The notes: generated by a model from the sequence alone, not told the origin. A stretch of 64,000 nucleotides of DNA from an uncultured Parabacteroides sp. (GCA_949296075.1 CASFNG010000006.1:214129-278128); one strand, 5' to 3'; shown: positions 47,046 to 55,990, numbered from the stretch's first letter. Numbers and translations are program-made.

Positions 47046-48869
47046 ATGAAAAAACAGTTGTTGGCGGCAGCGTGCCTGCTGCTATGTTCTCAATTCTCCG
47101 CGGGACAGGTATATCCGGGGCAAATCGACTCCACGTTTCTCCCCCAACCCTCTCCCCATTACGATCCGGAGCTGGCCTTTGATTTTTGCATAGACGAACA
47201 GGCCTGGAAGGATCAGTCTGGTATGCGTGCCGCGTTCGGATCTACCGACCGGCTCTACTTCCGGAAAGAGGTACCGACCGCTCACGAAAATGATCTGCGC
47301 CCATCTTATACGGCCACGGCTTGGCGAGGCGAACGTGTAAACGCCCAGCTATTGGTCTGGTCGGCGGACGCCTTGGAGCAAGTACGCGTTATCGCCCCGG
47401 ATCTGCGAAGCGCCGAGGGAAATGTCATACCGAGCGAGCGGATCTCCTGCGAGTTGGTACGCTACGTATTATCTAACTATCCTTATGGCGACAAGACCGC
47501 TGTATGCGGGGAATCGCCTTACAAATCAGGATTCCTGATGCCCGACCGGTTCGAGACGCTGGAACGGTTCGACCTCCCCGCCCAAAGCACCCGACCGGTA
47601 TGGATGCGGGTAGACGTGCCCCAAGGCACACATCCCGGCACCTATACGGGACAGGTGGAGATCCGGGCGAAAGGTCAATCTCCCTTGCGGTTAGCGCTAA
47701 CGATCACGGTACAGGATCAGTTGCTTCCCGCCCCGAAAGAGTGGGCGTTCCGGCTGGATCTGTGGCAGAATCCGTGGGCGGTGGCTTGGTATAACCATGT
47801 GGAACCTTGGTCGGCCGAGCACATGACGCTCCTCCGCCAGCACCTGAAGCATTACGCTGACGCGGGCGGAACCTACATCACCACTTACGGGGTGCACTCG
47901 CCTTGGTCGGACAACTCGTACATGATCGAGGGAGGCATGATCGAGTGGATCAAGAAAGCCGATGGGAATTGGGATTTCGACTATACCATTTTCGACAAAT
48001 ATGTGGAATTGGCGATGGAATGCGGCATCGACGAGGCGATCACCCTCTACACGCCGATCCCTTGGGGCTTCCGTCATCGGTACAAGGAGGAGGCTACCGG
48101 GGATTATATCTTCGCGAATTGGGCTCCCGGCTCGGAGGAGTTCAAGCGGATGTGGAACACCTTCCTCACAGACTTCAAGTTTCATTTGGAAGCGAAAGGT
48201 TGGTTAGACATCACCTATATAGGAATCAACGAGAATCCGATGGAGGAGACCTTGGCGGCCATCGAGACGGTACGCGCGCACGACAAATGCTGGCGAATCA
48301 CCTATGCGGGTAATTGGCATAAAGAGCTGGACGGTTTGCTGGACGATTACTCCTATCTCTACGGGAACGAACCTACCCAAGAAGAACAAAAAGCCCGGTC
48401 GGCCGCCGGACACACCTCTACCGTCTACGTATGCTGTAACCCGCCTATCCCTAACAATTTCGTATTCTCTCCCCCTATCGAGGGACGCTGGATAAGCTGG
48501 TACATCATGGCTCGCGGCTACGATGGCTTCTTACGCTGGGCTTACGACGCTTGGCCGGCGGATGCCGACCGCGACGCACGTCACGGCTCTTGGGCGGCGG
48601 GCGATTGCTACCTGGTCTATCCGGGCGGCAAGAGCTGTATCCGCTTCGAGAAGATGCGGGAAGGGATCGTGGATTTCGAGAAGGTACGTATCTTACGCGA
48701 ACAGGCCGCCCGCTCAAACAGCCCTCAAGCGCAAGAGCTCATCAAGCAGCTGGATCAACACCTGTCTATCTATCCGGAAGAGAAAGCGTTCGACGCATAC
48801 AAGATCGCGGCGGACGTACGAGAGGGGAATCGTCTTATCCGGGAATTATCCGAGCTATTGGCAAAATAA
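47046..48869 (+). CDS. Secreted DUF4091 / GH123-like glycoside hydrolase homologue
   Basis: 607 residues with a signal peptide (cleavage near residue 20, FSAGQ). An N-terminal beta-sandwich half (about 60-235, with TATAWRGERVNAQLLVWSA and MRVDVPQGTHPGTYTGQVE) precedes a TIM-barrel-like half and a C-terminal DUF4091 segment with GYDGFLRWAYDAWPAD and YPGGKSCIRFEKMREGIVDFE. This is the layout of GH123-type proteins, which include N-acetyl-beta-galactosaminidases acting by substrate-assisted catalysis. At the place where I expect the GH123 Asp-Glu pair it reads INEN: N395-E396. If the alignment is right, the stabilising Asp is replaced by Asn. Substrate unknown. Followed 28 bases later by the DUF5107 gene. 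Confidence 0.78.
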   Translation: MKKQLLAAACLLLCSQFSAGQVYPGQIDSTFLPQPSPHYDPELAFDFCIDEQAWKDQSGMRAAFGSTDRLYFRKEVPTAHENDLRPSYTATAWRGERVNAQLLVWSADALEQVRVIAPDLRSAEGNVIPSERISCELVRYVLSNYPYGDKTAVCGESPYKSGFLMPDRFETLERFDLPAQSTRPVWMRVDVPQGTHPGTYTGQVEIRAKGQSPLRLALTITVQDQLLPAPKEWAFRLDLWQNPWAVAWYNHVEPWSAEHMTLLRQHLKHYADAGGTYITTYGVHSPWSDNSYMIEGGMIEWIKKADGNWDFDYTIFDKYVELAMECGIDEAITLYTPIPWGFRHRYKEEATGDYIFANWAPGSEEFKRMWNTFLTDFKFHLEAKGWLDITYIGINENPMEETLAAIETVRAHDKCWRITYAGNWHKELDGLLDDYSYLYGNEPTQEEQKARSAAGHTSTVYVCCNPPIPNNFVFSPPIEGRWISWYIMARGYDGFLRWAYDAWPADADRDARHGSWAAGDCYLVYPGGKSCIRFEKMREGIVDFEKVRILREQAARSNSPQAQELIKQLDQHLSIYPEEKAFDAYKIAADVREGNRLIRELSELLAK

Positions 48870-48897
48870 ATGATTACACAAAAAATCAAGGAACTAT

Positions 48898-50703
48898 ATG
48901 AAATCACACTATTTACTCATCCTCTCCGTTTGGGCGTGCGTGACCGCGAGCCCTATCCTCGCGCAGACAAACAGCGTGATCTGCGAGGAGTTCGAGGAAA
49001 TCCAGCCGACTCATGTGCTGACTCCCACGGGACCGCTGCCTACGGCGTTAGACCCGAACGGGGTTTATCCATATCCAAGTTATAGCGAGACCTCCAACCG
49101 GCCGGTTCCGAAGCGGTATCGGATGATCGCGTTGGAGAACGAGCATATCCGGGTGGTCGTCTGTCCGGATCTTTGCGGGAAAGTGATCTCCCTGACACAT
49201 AAGGAGAGCGGAAAGGAGGTGCTATATAATCCGGGCGTAATCAAATATACCCGGATTCTGCCCCGCTTCTATTTCGTGGCAGGAGGGATCGAGGTGAGCT
49301 TCCCTATCTCCCATTCTCCCACACAAAACGAGCCGATCCTATATCGGATAGACCGCACGCCGGATCGGGTTTACGTGACTTGCGGCGAACGTGAGGCCCA
49401 TTACGGGATGCGCTGGTCGGTCGAATATTCGTTAGGCGGGAATGATACCTTCCTCACACAGCGGGTCGTATACCAGAACCCGGGGAAGCAGGCTTATCCG
49501 TGGATGTCGTGGTCGAACGCGGCGATCCCGTCCGCCCCGGATACTCGCTACGATTTCCCGGAAGGTACCGTATTGGTTCATGCCTCTTCGATGGACACGA
49601 TAGATTGGAAAACGGAAGGCCCTCGGGAAGAGCGGGATATTCAAGAAATGACCGGCTATTTCTGGCAGACGAAATCGGTCAATGCCTTCGGAGCCTACAC
49701 TCCCTCTATCGGTAGTGGATTGTATCACGTGGCGGACGAGGCATCCACCCCGGGTGTCAAGTTATGGAGCTATGGCGTAAAGGAGGACAGGGAGTGGTCG
49801 ATGCTGAGCACACCCGACCGGAAACCCTACGTAGAGATCCAGGCAGGCCCTATCGCTGACCAGTCGATCAAGTTAGAGCTACGCCCGGGCGAAAAGAGGC
49901 ATCATGTCGGATTCTGGATCCCTACCGATCATCCGTTGGACATTCATACCCTGAAAGTACCGGAGGTAAAACTCCGTCCGGTCGATCAGATCCCGCTATT
50001 CGAGTGGGCGCGCGAGGAGGAGTCCGCCATATGGATCGCCTTGGTTAAGGCCTATACGGATAAAGGCGAGCTGCCAGCCGCCCCTCTTCCGGAAGAGGGG
50101 CGATGGGCTCCATCCGGGATGGAGGATTTAGACGGAGCTTTCCACTGGGCTATCCAGCAGACTAAGGCCGACGAACGGGCTTATTGGCAATTTCATTATG
50201 GAAGCTGGTTAGCAGGACGGGAACGGACCGAAGAGGCCATCGAACAGTTGGAAGCGAGTGGCATCGACTTGGCAAAGGCGCTACAAGCGAGATTATACGC
50301 CCATCAGCAGGATTGGCAGAAGGCTCGGGAAGCGTACGCCGCCATCCCTGAGGATTCGTGGTTGAACCTGCACCCGCAGATCGTGATCGAGCGGGATAAA
50401 GTGCTGAAACGATTCGGAGCAGCCTGTTTCCAAGAGCGCGAGAAATGGCTGGAGAAGATCAACGCCTCGTCCGACGAATGGGTAGCTGAACGGAAAGTGC
50501 AGCTGCTGATCGACCAAGGAAAGTACCAAGAGGCAAAAGACCTGCTGTTGTCTACCCCCTTCCAAAAGGTGCATCAGACCTATACCCGGACAGGACTCTG
50601 GGAACAGATAGCGAAGGGATTGGGCATCTCTCCCACCCCCATTCCCTCTCAATTAGGGGAAGATCGCTTGGCACGGTTCGGCGCTTACCGGGAATACGAA
50701 TAG
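48898..50703 (+). CDS. Secreted DUF5107 protein with TPR-like C-terminus
   Basis: 601 residues, signal peptide to about residue 22 (SPILAQ). The first two thirds are DUF5107, a galactose-mutarotase-like beta-supersandwich: YRMIALENEHIRVVVCPDLCGKVISLTHKESGKEVLYNP in parts, GGIEVSFPISHSP, and MSWSNAAIPS. The last 200 residues are helical with TPR-like repeats (AYWQFHYGSWLAGRERTEEAIEQLE, AREAYAAIPEDSW). DUF5107 proteins in Bacteroidetes occur with carbohydrate enzymes; catalysis is unproven. Cotranscription with the DUF4091 gene suggests work on a shared extracytoplasmic glycan. Confidence 0.82.
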   Translation: MKSHYLLILSVWACVTASPILAQTNSVICEEFEEIQPTHVLTPTGPLPTALDPNGVYPYPSYSETSNRPVPKRYRMIALENEHIRVVVCPDLCGKVISLTHKESGKEVLYNPGVIKYTRILPRFYFVAGGIEVSFPISHSPTQNEPILYRIDRTPDRVYVTCGEREAHYGMRWSVEYSLGGNDTFLTQRVVYQNPGKQAYPWMSWSNAAIPSAPDTRYDFPEGTVLVHASSMDTIDWKTEGPREERDIQEMTGYFWQTKSVNAFGAYTPSIGSGLYHVADEASTPGVKLWSYGVKEDREWSMLSTPDRKPYVEIQAGPIADQSIKLELRPGEKRHHVGFWIPTDHPLDIHTLKVPEVKLRPVDQIPLFEWAREEESAIWIALVKAYTDKGELPAAPLPEEGRWAPSGMEDLDGAFHWAIQQTKADERAYWQFHYGSWLAGRERTEEAIEQLEASGIDLAKALQARLYAHQQDWQKAREAYAAIPEDSWLNLHPQIVIERDKVLKRFGAACFQEREKWLEKINASSDEWVAERKVQLLIDQGKYQEAKDLLLSTPFQKVHQTYTRTGLWEQIAKGLGISPTPIPSQLGEDRLARFGAYREYE

Positions 50704-50787
50704 CCAACGGGCAATCGCCCGGAATAATCCGGGAAAAGTCGGGTTACGCCTCTTCTCTCACCTTGAAAGAAGGGGCGTAATCGCTCA

Positions 50788-50823
50788 TACCTTTGCTCAT
50801 CCGAGGATAATCTTGTATCTTTG
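50788..50823 (+). promoter_or_regulatory. topB promoter, possibly two in tandem
   Basis: TTTG (50792-50795), 20 bases, TATCTTTG (50816-50823), a full Bacteroidetes promoter 25 bases before the ATG. The -33 element is itself the end of TACCTTTG (50788-50795), which could serve as a second -7 box 28 bases upstream. Confidence 0.72.
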
Positions 50824-50847
50824 TTCTCTGATAAAAGATACGTATTG

Positions 50848-52932
50848 ATGAAAGTTTGTATCGCCGAGAAACCGAGCGTGGCACGGGAAATAGCGGAGGT
50901 CCTTGGGGCTACCCAGCGCATGAATGGGTATTTGGAAGGGAACGGATACCAGGTGACCTGGACATTCGGCCATCTATGCACCTTGAAGGAACCTCACGAC
51001 TATACCGAGAGCTGGAAGCGATGGAGCTTGGGCTCGCTCCCGATGATACCGCCTCGCTTCGGGATCAAGCTGATCGATAACCCGACTTACGAGCAGCAGT
51101 TCAAGGTAATCGAGGGATTGATACGGAACGCAGAGATACTCATCAACTGTGGGGATGCCGGCCAGGAGGGTGAACTGATCCAACGTTGGGTCATGCAAAA
51201 GGCGGGATGCAAATGCCCCGTCTATCGCCTTTGGATCTCCTCGCTGACAGAAGAGGCGATACGTGAGGGATTTCAGCAACTCAAGGAGCAAACGGAGTTC
51301 AACAAGTTGTATGAAGCCGGGCTATCACGGGCGATCGGCGACTGGTTGCTGGGCATGAACGCGACACGACTCTATACCTTACGCTACGGACAGAACCGGC
51401 AAGTGCTCTCGATCGGGCGTGTTCAAACCCCTACGCTTGCCTTGATCGTGAACAGGCAGGCGGAGATCGATCATTTCAAGCCGGAGCCTTATTGGGAACT
51501 GAAGACGGTCTATCGCGACACGACCTTCTCTGCCACAAAAGGTAAGTTCACGAAGAAAGAGGATGGAGAGGCTTTCCTGGAGAAGGTCAAGACGGAAGAT
51601 TTCACCGTGACCGACATATCCGAGAAGAAAGGGAAGGAATTTGCCCCTCGCCTGTTCGATCTGACCTCTTTACAGGTGGAATGCAACAAGAAATTCGCGT
51701 TCACGGCCGATGACACCCTGAAGCTGATCCAATCACTATACGAGAAAAAGGTAACGACGTACCCACGCGTGGATACGACTTTCCTGAGCGATGATATTTA
51801 TCCCAAGGTTCCTAATATCTTAAAAGGGCTGGTTGACTATACAGAGTTTACCGCTTCTTTGATGAACACCAAATTGCCTAAGAGCAAGAAGGTGTTCGAT
51901 AACTCGAAAGTGACCGACCACCATGCGATCATACCGACAGGCGTACCGGCACGTAACCTCACGGAAACGGAACGGAAGGTCTATGATTTGGTAAGCCGCC
52001 GCTTTATCGCCGCGTTCTATCCCGATTGCGAGATCTCAACTACCACGGTGTTAGGGAAAGTGGACAAAGTGGATTTCAAGGTGACCGGAAAACAGATCCT
52101 CAAACCGGGCTGGCGTGTGGTATTTGGTTCCGAGCCAAAGGATCCGGATGCCGAACAAACAGAAGAAAACGGGGTGTTGCCCTCTTTCGTCAAAGGGGAA
52201 AGTGGGCCGCATCAACCTATATTAAAGGAGACATGGACCCAGCCTCCCAAGCCTTATACGGAAGCGACCTTGCTACGGGCGATGGAGACCGCGGGCAAAC
52301 TGGTCGATAACGAGGAGCTTCGGGATGCCCTAAAAGAGAATGGGATCGGACGGCCTTCCACGCGTGCGGCCATCATCGAGACGTTGTTCAAGCGTAATTA
52401 TATCCGGAAAGAGCGCAAAAGCCTCTTCCCGACCACGACCGGCACGGAGCTGATCGGGACAATTCACGAGGAGTTGCTCAAAAGCGCCGAGCTTACCGGC
52501 CTGTGGGAAAAGAAACTACGCCAAATCGAGCGGGGAACCTACGAGGCTCGCACCTTTCTTGACGAACTGAAACAGATGGTCCATGAGATCGTGCTGAACG
52601 TTCTTTCCGACCAGACACAACGGACAATCGCGATCGAGCCTGATCCCACGCCCGACACCAAGCAGAAAAAGCCCGGCGAAAAGAAAGAACGCAAGCCAAG
52701 AAAGCCCCGAGCCAAACAAGACAAAGCAGAAGCCTCGCCCAAGACGGAGACGAAGATAGGTCAAAAACCGATCTGTCCCCGCTGCCATAAAGGGATGATC
52801 CTCCGCGGAAAAACGGCATACGGCTGCTCTGAATATAAAAATGGCTGCGACTTTCGCCTTGATTATTCCACGTATGGCTCCGGATTGAGCGACCAAGAGC
52901 TATGCGCAGTCATTAATCAATTAAATAATTGA
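50848..52932 (+). CDS. topB: DNA topoisomerase III (type IA)
   Basis: 694 residues. Type IA topoisomerases pass one strand through a transient break in the other; TopB resolves recombination and replication intermediates, often with RecQ. The Toprim domain opens KVCIAEKPSVAREIAE and carries the DAGQEGELI acidic motif near 98-106. The catalytic tyrosine is Y305 in TTYPRVDT. A Lys/Pro-rich linker leads to a C-terminal zinc finger with CPRCHKGM and GCSEYKNGC. Start at 50848 is set by the promoter at 50816-50823, which excludes the earlier start at 50821. Confidence 0.96.
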   Translation: MKVCIAEKPSVAREIAEVLGATQRMNGYLEGNGYQVTWTFGHLCTLKEPHDYTESWKRWSLGSLPMIPPRFGIKLIDNPTYEQQFKVIEGLIRNAEILINCGDAGQEGELIQRWVMQKAGCKCPVYRLWISSLTEEAIREGFQQLKEQTEFNKLYEAGLSRAIGDWLLGMNATRLYTLRYGQNRQVLSIGRVQTPTLALIVNRQAEIDHFKPEPYWELKTVYRDTTFSATKGKFTKKEDGEAFLEKVKTEDFTVTDISEKKGKEFAPRLFDLTSLQVECNKKFAFTADDTLKLIQSLYEKKVTTYPRVDTTFLSDDIYPKVPNILKGLVDYTEFTASLMNTKLPKSKKVFDNSKVTDHHAIIPTGVPARNLTETERKVYDLVSRRFIAAFYPDCEISTTTVLGKVDKVDFKVTGKQILKPGWRVVFGSEPKDPDAEQTEENGVLPSFVKGESGPHQPILKETWTQPPKPYTEATLLRAMETAGKLVDNEELRDALKENGIGRPSTRAAIIETLFKRNYIRKERKSLFPTTTGTELIGTIHEELLKSAELTGLWEKKLRQIERGTYEARTFLDELKQMVHEIVLNVLSDQTQRTIAIEPDPTPDTKQKKPGEKKERKPRKPRAKQDKAEASPKTETKIGQKPICPRCHKGMILRGKTAYGCSEYKNGCDFRLDYSTYGSGLSDQELCAVINQLNN

Positions 52933-52964
52933 GTATCTATTCTTTATAAAATTATATCTTATTT

Positions 52965-53456
52965 ATGAGAACTGAGTGGTTTCCTTTGGTAAACGAAGCC
53001 GGCGAGACGATCGGAAAAGCCTCACGAGCTGAATGCCATAGCGGAAGCAAACTCCTGCATCCGGTGGTACATCTGCATATCTTCAACCGGGCGGGAGAGC
53101 TTTACCTGCAAAAGAGATCCCTTAACAAGGACATACAGCCCGGGAAATGGGACACCTCCGTGGGAGGACACGTGGATTATGGGGAAAATGTAGAGGATGC
53201 CTTGCTCCGGGAGGCTCGGGAGGAATTAGGAATCATAGGATTCATCCCTGCCTTCATCAAACGGTATGTTTTCGAGTCGGCCATAGAGCGGGAATTGGTG
53301 AACGCCTTCCGGACTACTTACGATGGCCCTTTCTCGCCCGATCCCGAGGAGTTGGACGGCGGACGGTTCTGGCCTATCGAGGAGATCAAGCGGAATTTAG
53401 GGAAAGGGATCTTCACCCCGAATTTCGAACGGGAATTCTCCGACCTTTTCGGATAA
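52965..53456 (+). CDS. Nudix hydrolase
   Basis: 163 residues. The Nudix box is complete at about 68-90 (GHVDYGENVEDALLREAREE in its main part), with the metal-binding REAREE helix. The N-terminus WFPLVNEAGETIGKASRAECHSG and the LHIFNRAGELYLQKRS stretch resemble isopentenyl-diphosphate isomerase-like and YfcD-like Nudix proteins. Substrate not predictable. Starts 32 bases after topB. Confidence 0.92.
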   Translation: MRTEWFPLVNEAGETIGKASRAECHSGSKLLHPVVHLHIFNRAGELYLQKRSLNKDIQPGKWDTSVGGHVDYGENVEDALLREAREELGIIGFIPAFIKRYVFESAIERELVNAFRTTYDGPFSPDPEELDGGRFWPIEEIKRNLGKGIFTPNFEREFSDLFG

Positions 53457-53533
53457 AAAATAGGAGAAAGAGGCTACCCATAAACTAATTCTTGCCGGAA
53501 GAGACCGAATATCTTACTTTCGCACAAATAAAT

Positions 53534-53561
53534 GATCGTCTATGGACGGACGATCGTCCAT
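53534..53561 (+). promoter_or_regulatory. Perfect palindrome before the HAD phosphatase gene
   Basis: GGACGATCGTCC (53548-53559) is a perfect 12-base palindrome; GATCGTC at 53534-53540 is a further half copy. A near-consensus -7 box TACTTTCG is at 53515-53522. May be an operator or an mRNA hairpin; 18 bases before the ATG. Confidence 0.45.
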
Positions 53562-53578
53562 GTTTAAGATTAAATGAC

Positions 53579-54319
53579 ATGATCCACGAAGCTATAACTC
53601 GATACTTACAGAAACATCATCAAACGGCTCTATCACCCAAGGCGGTACTATTCGATATGGATGGCGTGCTCTACGACTCCATGCGTTTCCACGCACGGTC
53701 GTGGTCCGAGATAGCCCAAAAGTATCATTTGAATGCCCGGACGGAGGATTTCTACCTCTTCGAGGGGCGCACCGGGGAGAGCACGATCAACGAGCTTTTC
53801 CAACGGACCTTCCACCGGGATGCCACCGAAGGGGAGAAACAGGCCATCTACAAAGAGAAGACAGCGTTATTCTGCACTTACAACGATGGATCTCCCATGC
53901 CGGGAGCGGCAGAGGTGCTCAAGGAGGCGCGGATGGCCGGATTACAACGGCTCGTGGTAACCGGATCGGGACAAAGCAGCTTGATCGATAAGCTAAACAA
54001 GAGCTACCCGGGGCACTTCGAGCGAGACAAGATGGTAACCGCCTTCGACGTGAAATACGGGAAGCCGCATCCCGAGCCCTACCTGATGGGGCTTGAAAAA
54101 GCTCATGTGCAAGCCAACGAGGCGTTCGTGGTGGAGAACGCTCCCTTGGGCGTGGAGGCTGCCGTGGCCGCCCATATCTTCACGATCGCCGTGAACACGG
54201 GGCCGCTGCCGGATCACGTATTGACGGAGGCCGGGGCGGATCTGCTCTATCCCGATATGGGAAGTTTGGCGAAAGACTGGAGAGAGATCATGGAGGCGGC
54301 GAGGTCTGTCCGCCTATAA
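53579..54319 (+). CDS. HAD-superfamily phosphatase (beta-phosphoglucomutase-like)
   Basis: 246 residues from the ATG at 53579. Motif I is LFDMDGVLYDS with nucleophile D26 and acid D28; motif II is the T of VVTGSGQSS; motif III and IV are in KPHPEPYLMGLEK and VVENAPLGVEAA. The helical cap sits between motifs I and II, as in beta-phosphoglucomutase and related sugar or metabolite phosphatases. Substrate unknown. The open frame extends to 53492, but that start is a TTG upstream of a promoter-like box. Followed 26 bases later by the GNAT gene. Confidence 0.9.
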   Translation: MIHEAITRYLQKHHQTALSPKAVLFDMDGVLYDSMRFHARSWSEIAQKYHLNARTEDFYLFEGRTGESTINELFQRTFHRDATEGEKQAIYKEKTALFCTYNDGSPMPGAAEVLKEARMAGLQRLVVTGSGQSSLIDKLNKSYPGHFERDKMVTAFDVKYGKPHPEPYLMGLEKAHVQANEAFVVENAPLGVEAAVAAHIFTIAVNTGPLPDHVLTEAGADLLYPDMGSLAKDWREIMEAARSVRL

Positions 54320-54345
54320 CATCTATCCACCCTCAATTATACGAT

Positions 54346-54780
54346 ATGATCAGAGCGATCCATGAGGTAGATTACCCTCGTTTAGCCGAGATTTGGGAAA
54401 GCGCGGTACTACATACACACGATTTCCTGACAAAGGAGGATTTCCAGTATTACAAGGAGCGACTTCCTCTCTATTTCCAATATGTCACTTTATACGGTTA
54501 TAAGAGAGACAACGAGCTGATAGGCTTCATAGGCGTGGCGGAAGGAAATATCGAGATGCTGTTCGTACACAACGACAGCAGAGGAACAGGCGCGGGGAAG
54601 GAGCTGATCTTGTATGCCATCCAACACTTGGGAGCGACGGGAGTGGACGTAAACGAGCAAAATGCCCAAGCGGTCGGTTTCTATAAGCACATGGGCTTCC
54701 TGACCGTGGATCGCTCCGAACTGGATGGGGACGGGAAAGCATATCCCCTGCTCCATATGCGATTATCCGCGGAGAGGTGA
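54346..54780 (+). CDS. GNAT-family N-acetyltransferase
   Basis: 144 residues. The acetyl-CoA-binding motif A is in LFVHNDSRGTGAGKELILYAI (about 83-103), with the R/Q-x-x-G-x-G/A loop RGTGAG; the last part VDVNEQNAQAVGFYKHMGF is motif B. Overall it resembles YjaB-type acetyltransferases. The acceptor is unknown. Confidence 0.9.
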   Translation: MIRAIHEVDYPRLAEIWESAVLHTHDFLTKEDFQYYKERLPLYFQYVTLYGYKRDNELIGFIGVAEGNIEMLFVHNDSRGTGAGKELILYAIQHLGATGVDVNEQNAQAVGFYKHMGFLTVDRSELDGDGKAYPLLHMRLSAER

Positions 54781-55043
54781 CCTTCGGGCAAGCGATCACA
54801 CCCTCCTTCGCTATCCATCCCTAAAGAGGCCTGTCCCTTACCCAAGTATTTCAAATTTCTTTTCCAACCATTTCAAAATCCCCGCCACGGTTCTCGCGGA
54901 AATTCGGTATGATTATTCGGTTATAATCACAGGAAATAGATACATCGTAACGCCCAAAGAAAAAAAGCGTAGCGAACGCTTCCTGAGTCATTCACTACGC
55001 TTTTCCTATTTGCCTTCCGGCAGTTTATCTATCTCGCGTGAGA
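54781..55043. other. Intergenic region with a shared terminator
   Basis: 263 bases between converging genes. The left half is CT-rich and shares CCCTTACCCAAG (54835-54846) with the region at 18912-18923. The right half holds the terminator AAAAGCGTAG (54963-54972) paired with CTACGCTTTT (54995-55004). No coding frame. Confidence 0.6.
54959..55006. terminator. Terminator between the GNAT and TIM-barrel genes
   Basis: Ten-base stem AAAAGCGTAG (54963-54972) / CTACGCTTTT (54995-55004), with A-run left and T-run right, usable in both directions. Confidence 0.82.
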
Positions 55044-55946
55044 TTATTTCACGTAATCCGCGTTGTTCAAGAAATCATAGCTCTTCTGAACATCCTCCTG
55101 CGGCGTACCATCGTAACGCTCAACCTCTACATACCAATCTTTCATGCCGTTCGCGTATGCCTGCTCGAAGATCGGCTTGAAATCGATCTGCCCGCTGGCG
55201 CCGATAGCCGTCTCATCCTTGATATGCAGGATCGGGAAACGATTAGGATATTTCTTCAGATATTCCAGAGGATCCTTGCCACCGCGTTTTACCCAATATA
55301 CGTCCATCTCAAACATCACGTGGTCAGGGCTTGAGTTCTCCAGCATCAAGTCGTAGATGGTCTGTCCCTCTATCTGCTTGAACTCATAATCATGGTTGTG
55401 ATAACCGAACTTGATGCCCGCGCCGGCGGCCGCCAAACCAATCTTATAGAAATAATCACCGAAATAACGCTTCAAGTCGTCCATCGTAGCGTTCTCGTTG
55501 ATCGGGGAAACAGGCATCACCATATATTTCATGCCAGCCTTCTTATGAGCCTCGATCGCCGTATTCCACCAAGCGAGATCCTTGTTCATGTCATCACCGA
55601 TGAAATGGGAAAGATGGGCGCTGGTCAGCTTCATGCCTAAGTCATTACATATCTTCTTGAACTCAGCGGGATCCAAGCCATAGATCTTACCGTCGTCACT
55701 ATATCCGGCGGTCTCCAGGTTCACGTATCCCATCTTCGAGACGATCTCCAGCACTTTCTGGATACCTAAGTCATTAATATCATCTCTCAAGGAATACAAC
55801 TGAAGCCCGATATGCTTCTTGGCGGCCTCGCTCGCGGCACCAGCGGAAGAGCTCTTGCCCGCGCAAGATGACAATAACTGAGGAACCACCAACCCACCGG
55901 CAAGCATCAAGGAGGCTTGCTTCAAAAAATCACGTCTGTTTTGCAT
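55044..55946 (-). CDS. Tat-exported TIM-barrel lipoprotein (sugar isomerase/epimerase family)
   Basis: 300 residues. The N-terminus NRRDFLKQASLMLAGG is a twin-arginine signal (R4-R5), and LLSSC gives a lipobox with C28, so the protein should be exported folded by Tat and then lipidated. The mature part is a xylose-isomerase-like TIM barrel (AP endonuclease 2 family): KKHIGLQLYSLRDD at the first strand, TSAHLSHF, GYHNHDYEFK with metal-binding histidine, MFEMDVYWV, and DWYVEVERYDG with a metal-binding glutamate. Close relatives include secreted sugar isomerases and 3-keto-sugar-processing enzymes; the substrate is not known. Promoter box at 55983-55990. Confidence 0.88.
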   Translation of the reverse strand: MQNRRDFLKQASLMLAGGLVVPQLLSSCAGKSSSAGAASEAAKKHIGLQLYSLRDDINDLGIQKVLEIVSKMGYVNLETAGYSDDGKIYGLDPAEFKKICNDLGMKLTSAHLSHFIGDDMNKDLAWWNTAIEAHKKAGMKYMVMPVSPINENATMDDLKRYFGDYFYKIGLAAAGAGIKFGYHNHDYEFKQIEGQTIYDLMLENSSPDHVMFEMDVYWVKRGGKDPLEYLKKYPNRFPILHIKDETAIGASGQIDFKPIFEQAYANGMKDWYVEVERYDGTPQEDVQKSYDFLNNADYVK

Positions 55947-55982
55947 AGTATCATTAATATTAAGTTTGATTGTGTATTTTCA

Positions 55983-55990
55983 CAAAAGTA
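55983..55990 (-). promoter_or_regulatory. Promoter -7 box for the TIM-barrel lipoprotein
   Basis: Minus strand reads TACTTTTG, exact TAnnTTTG match, 36 bases before the ATG. Confidence 0.6.
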
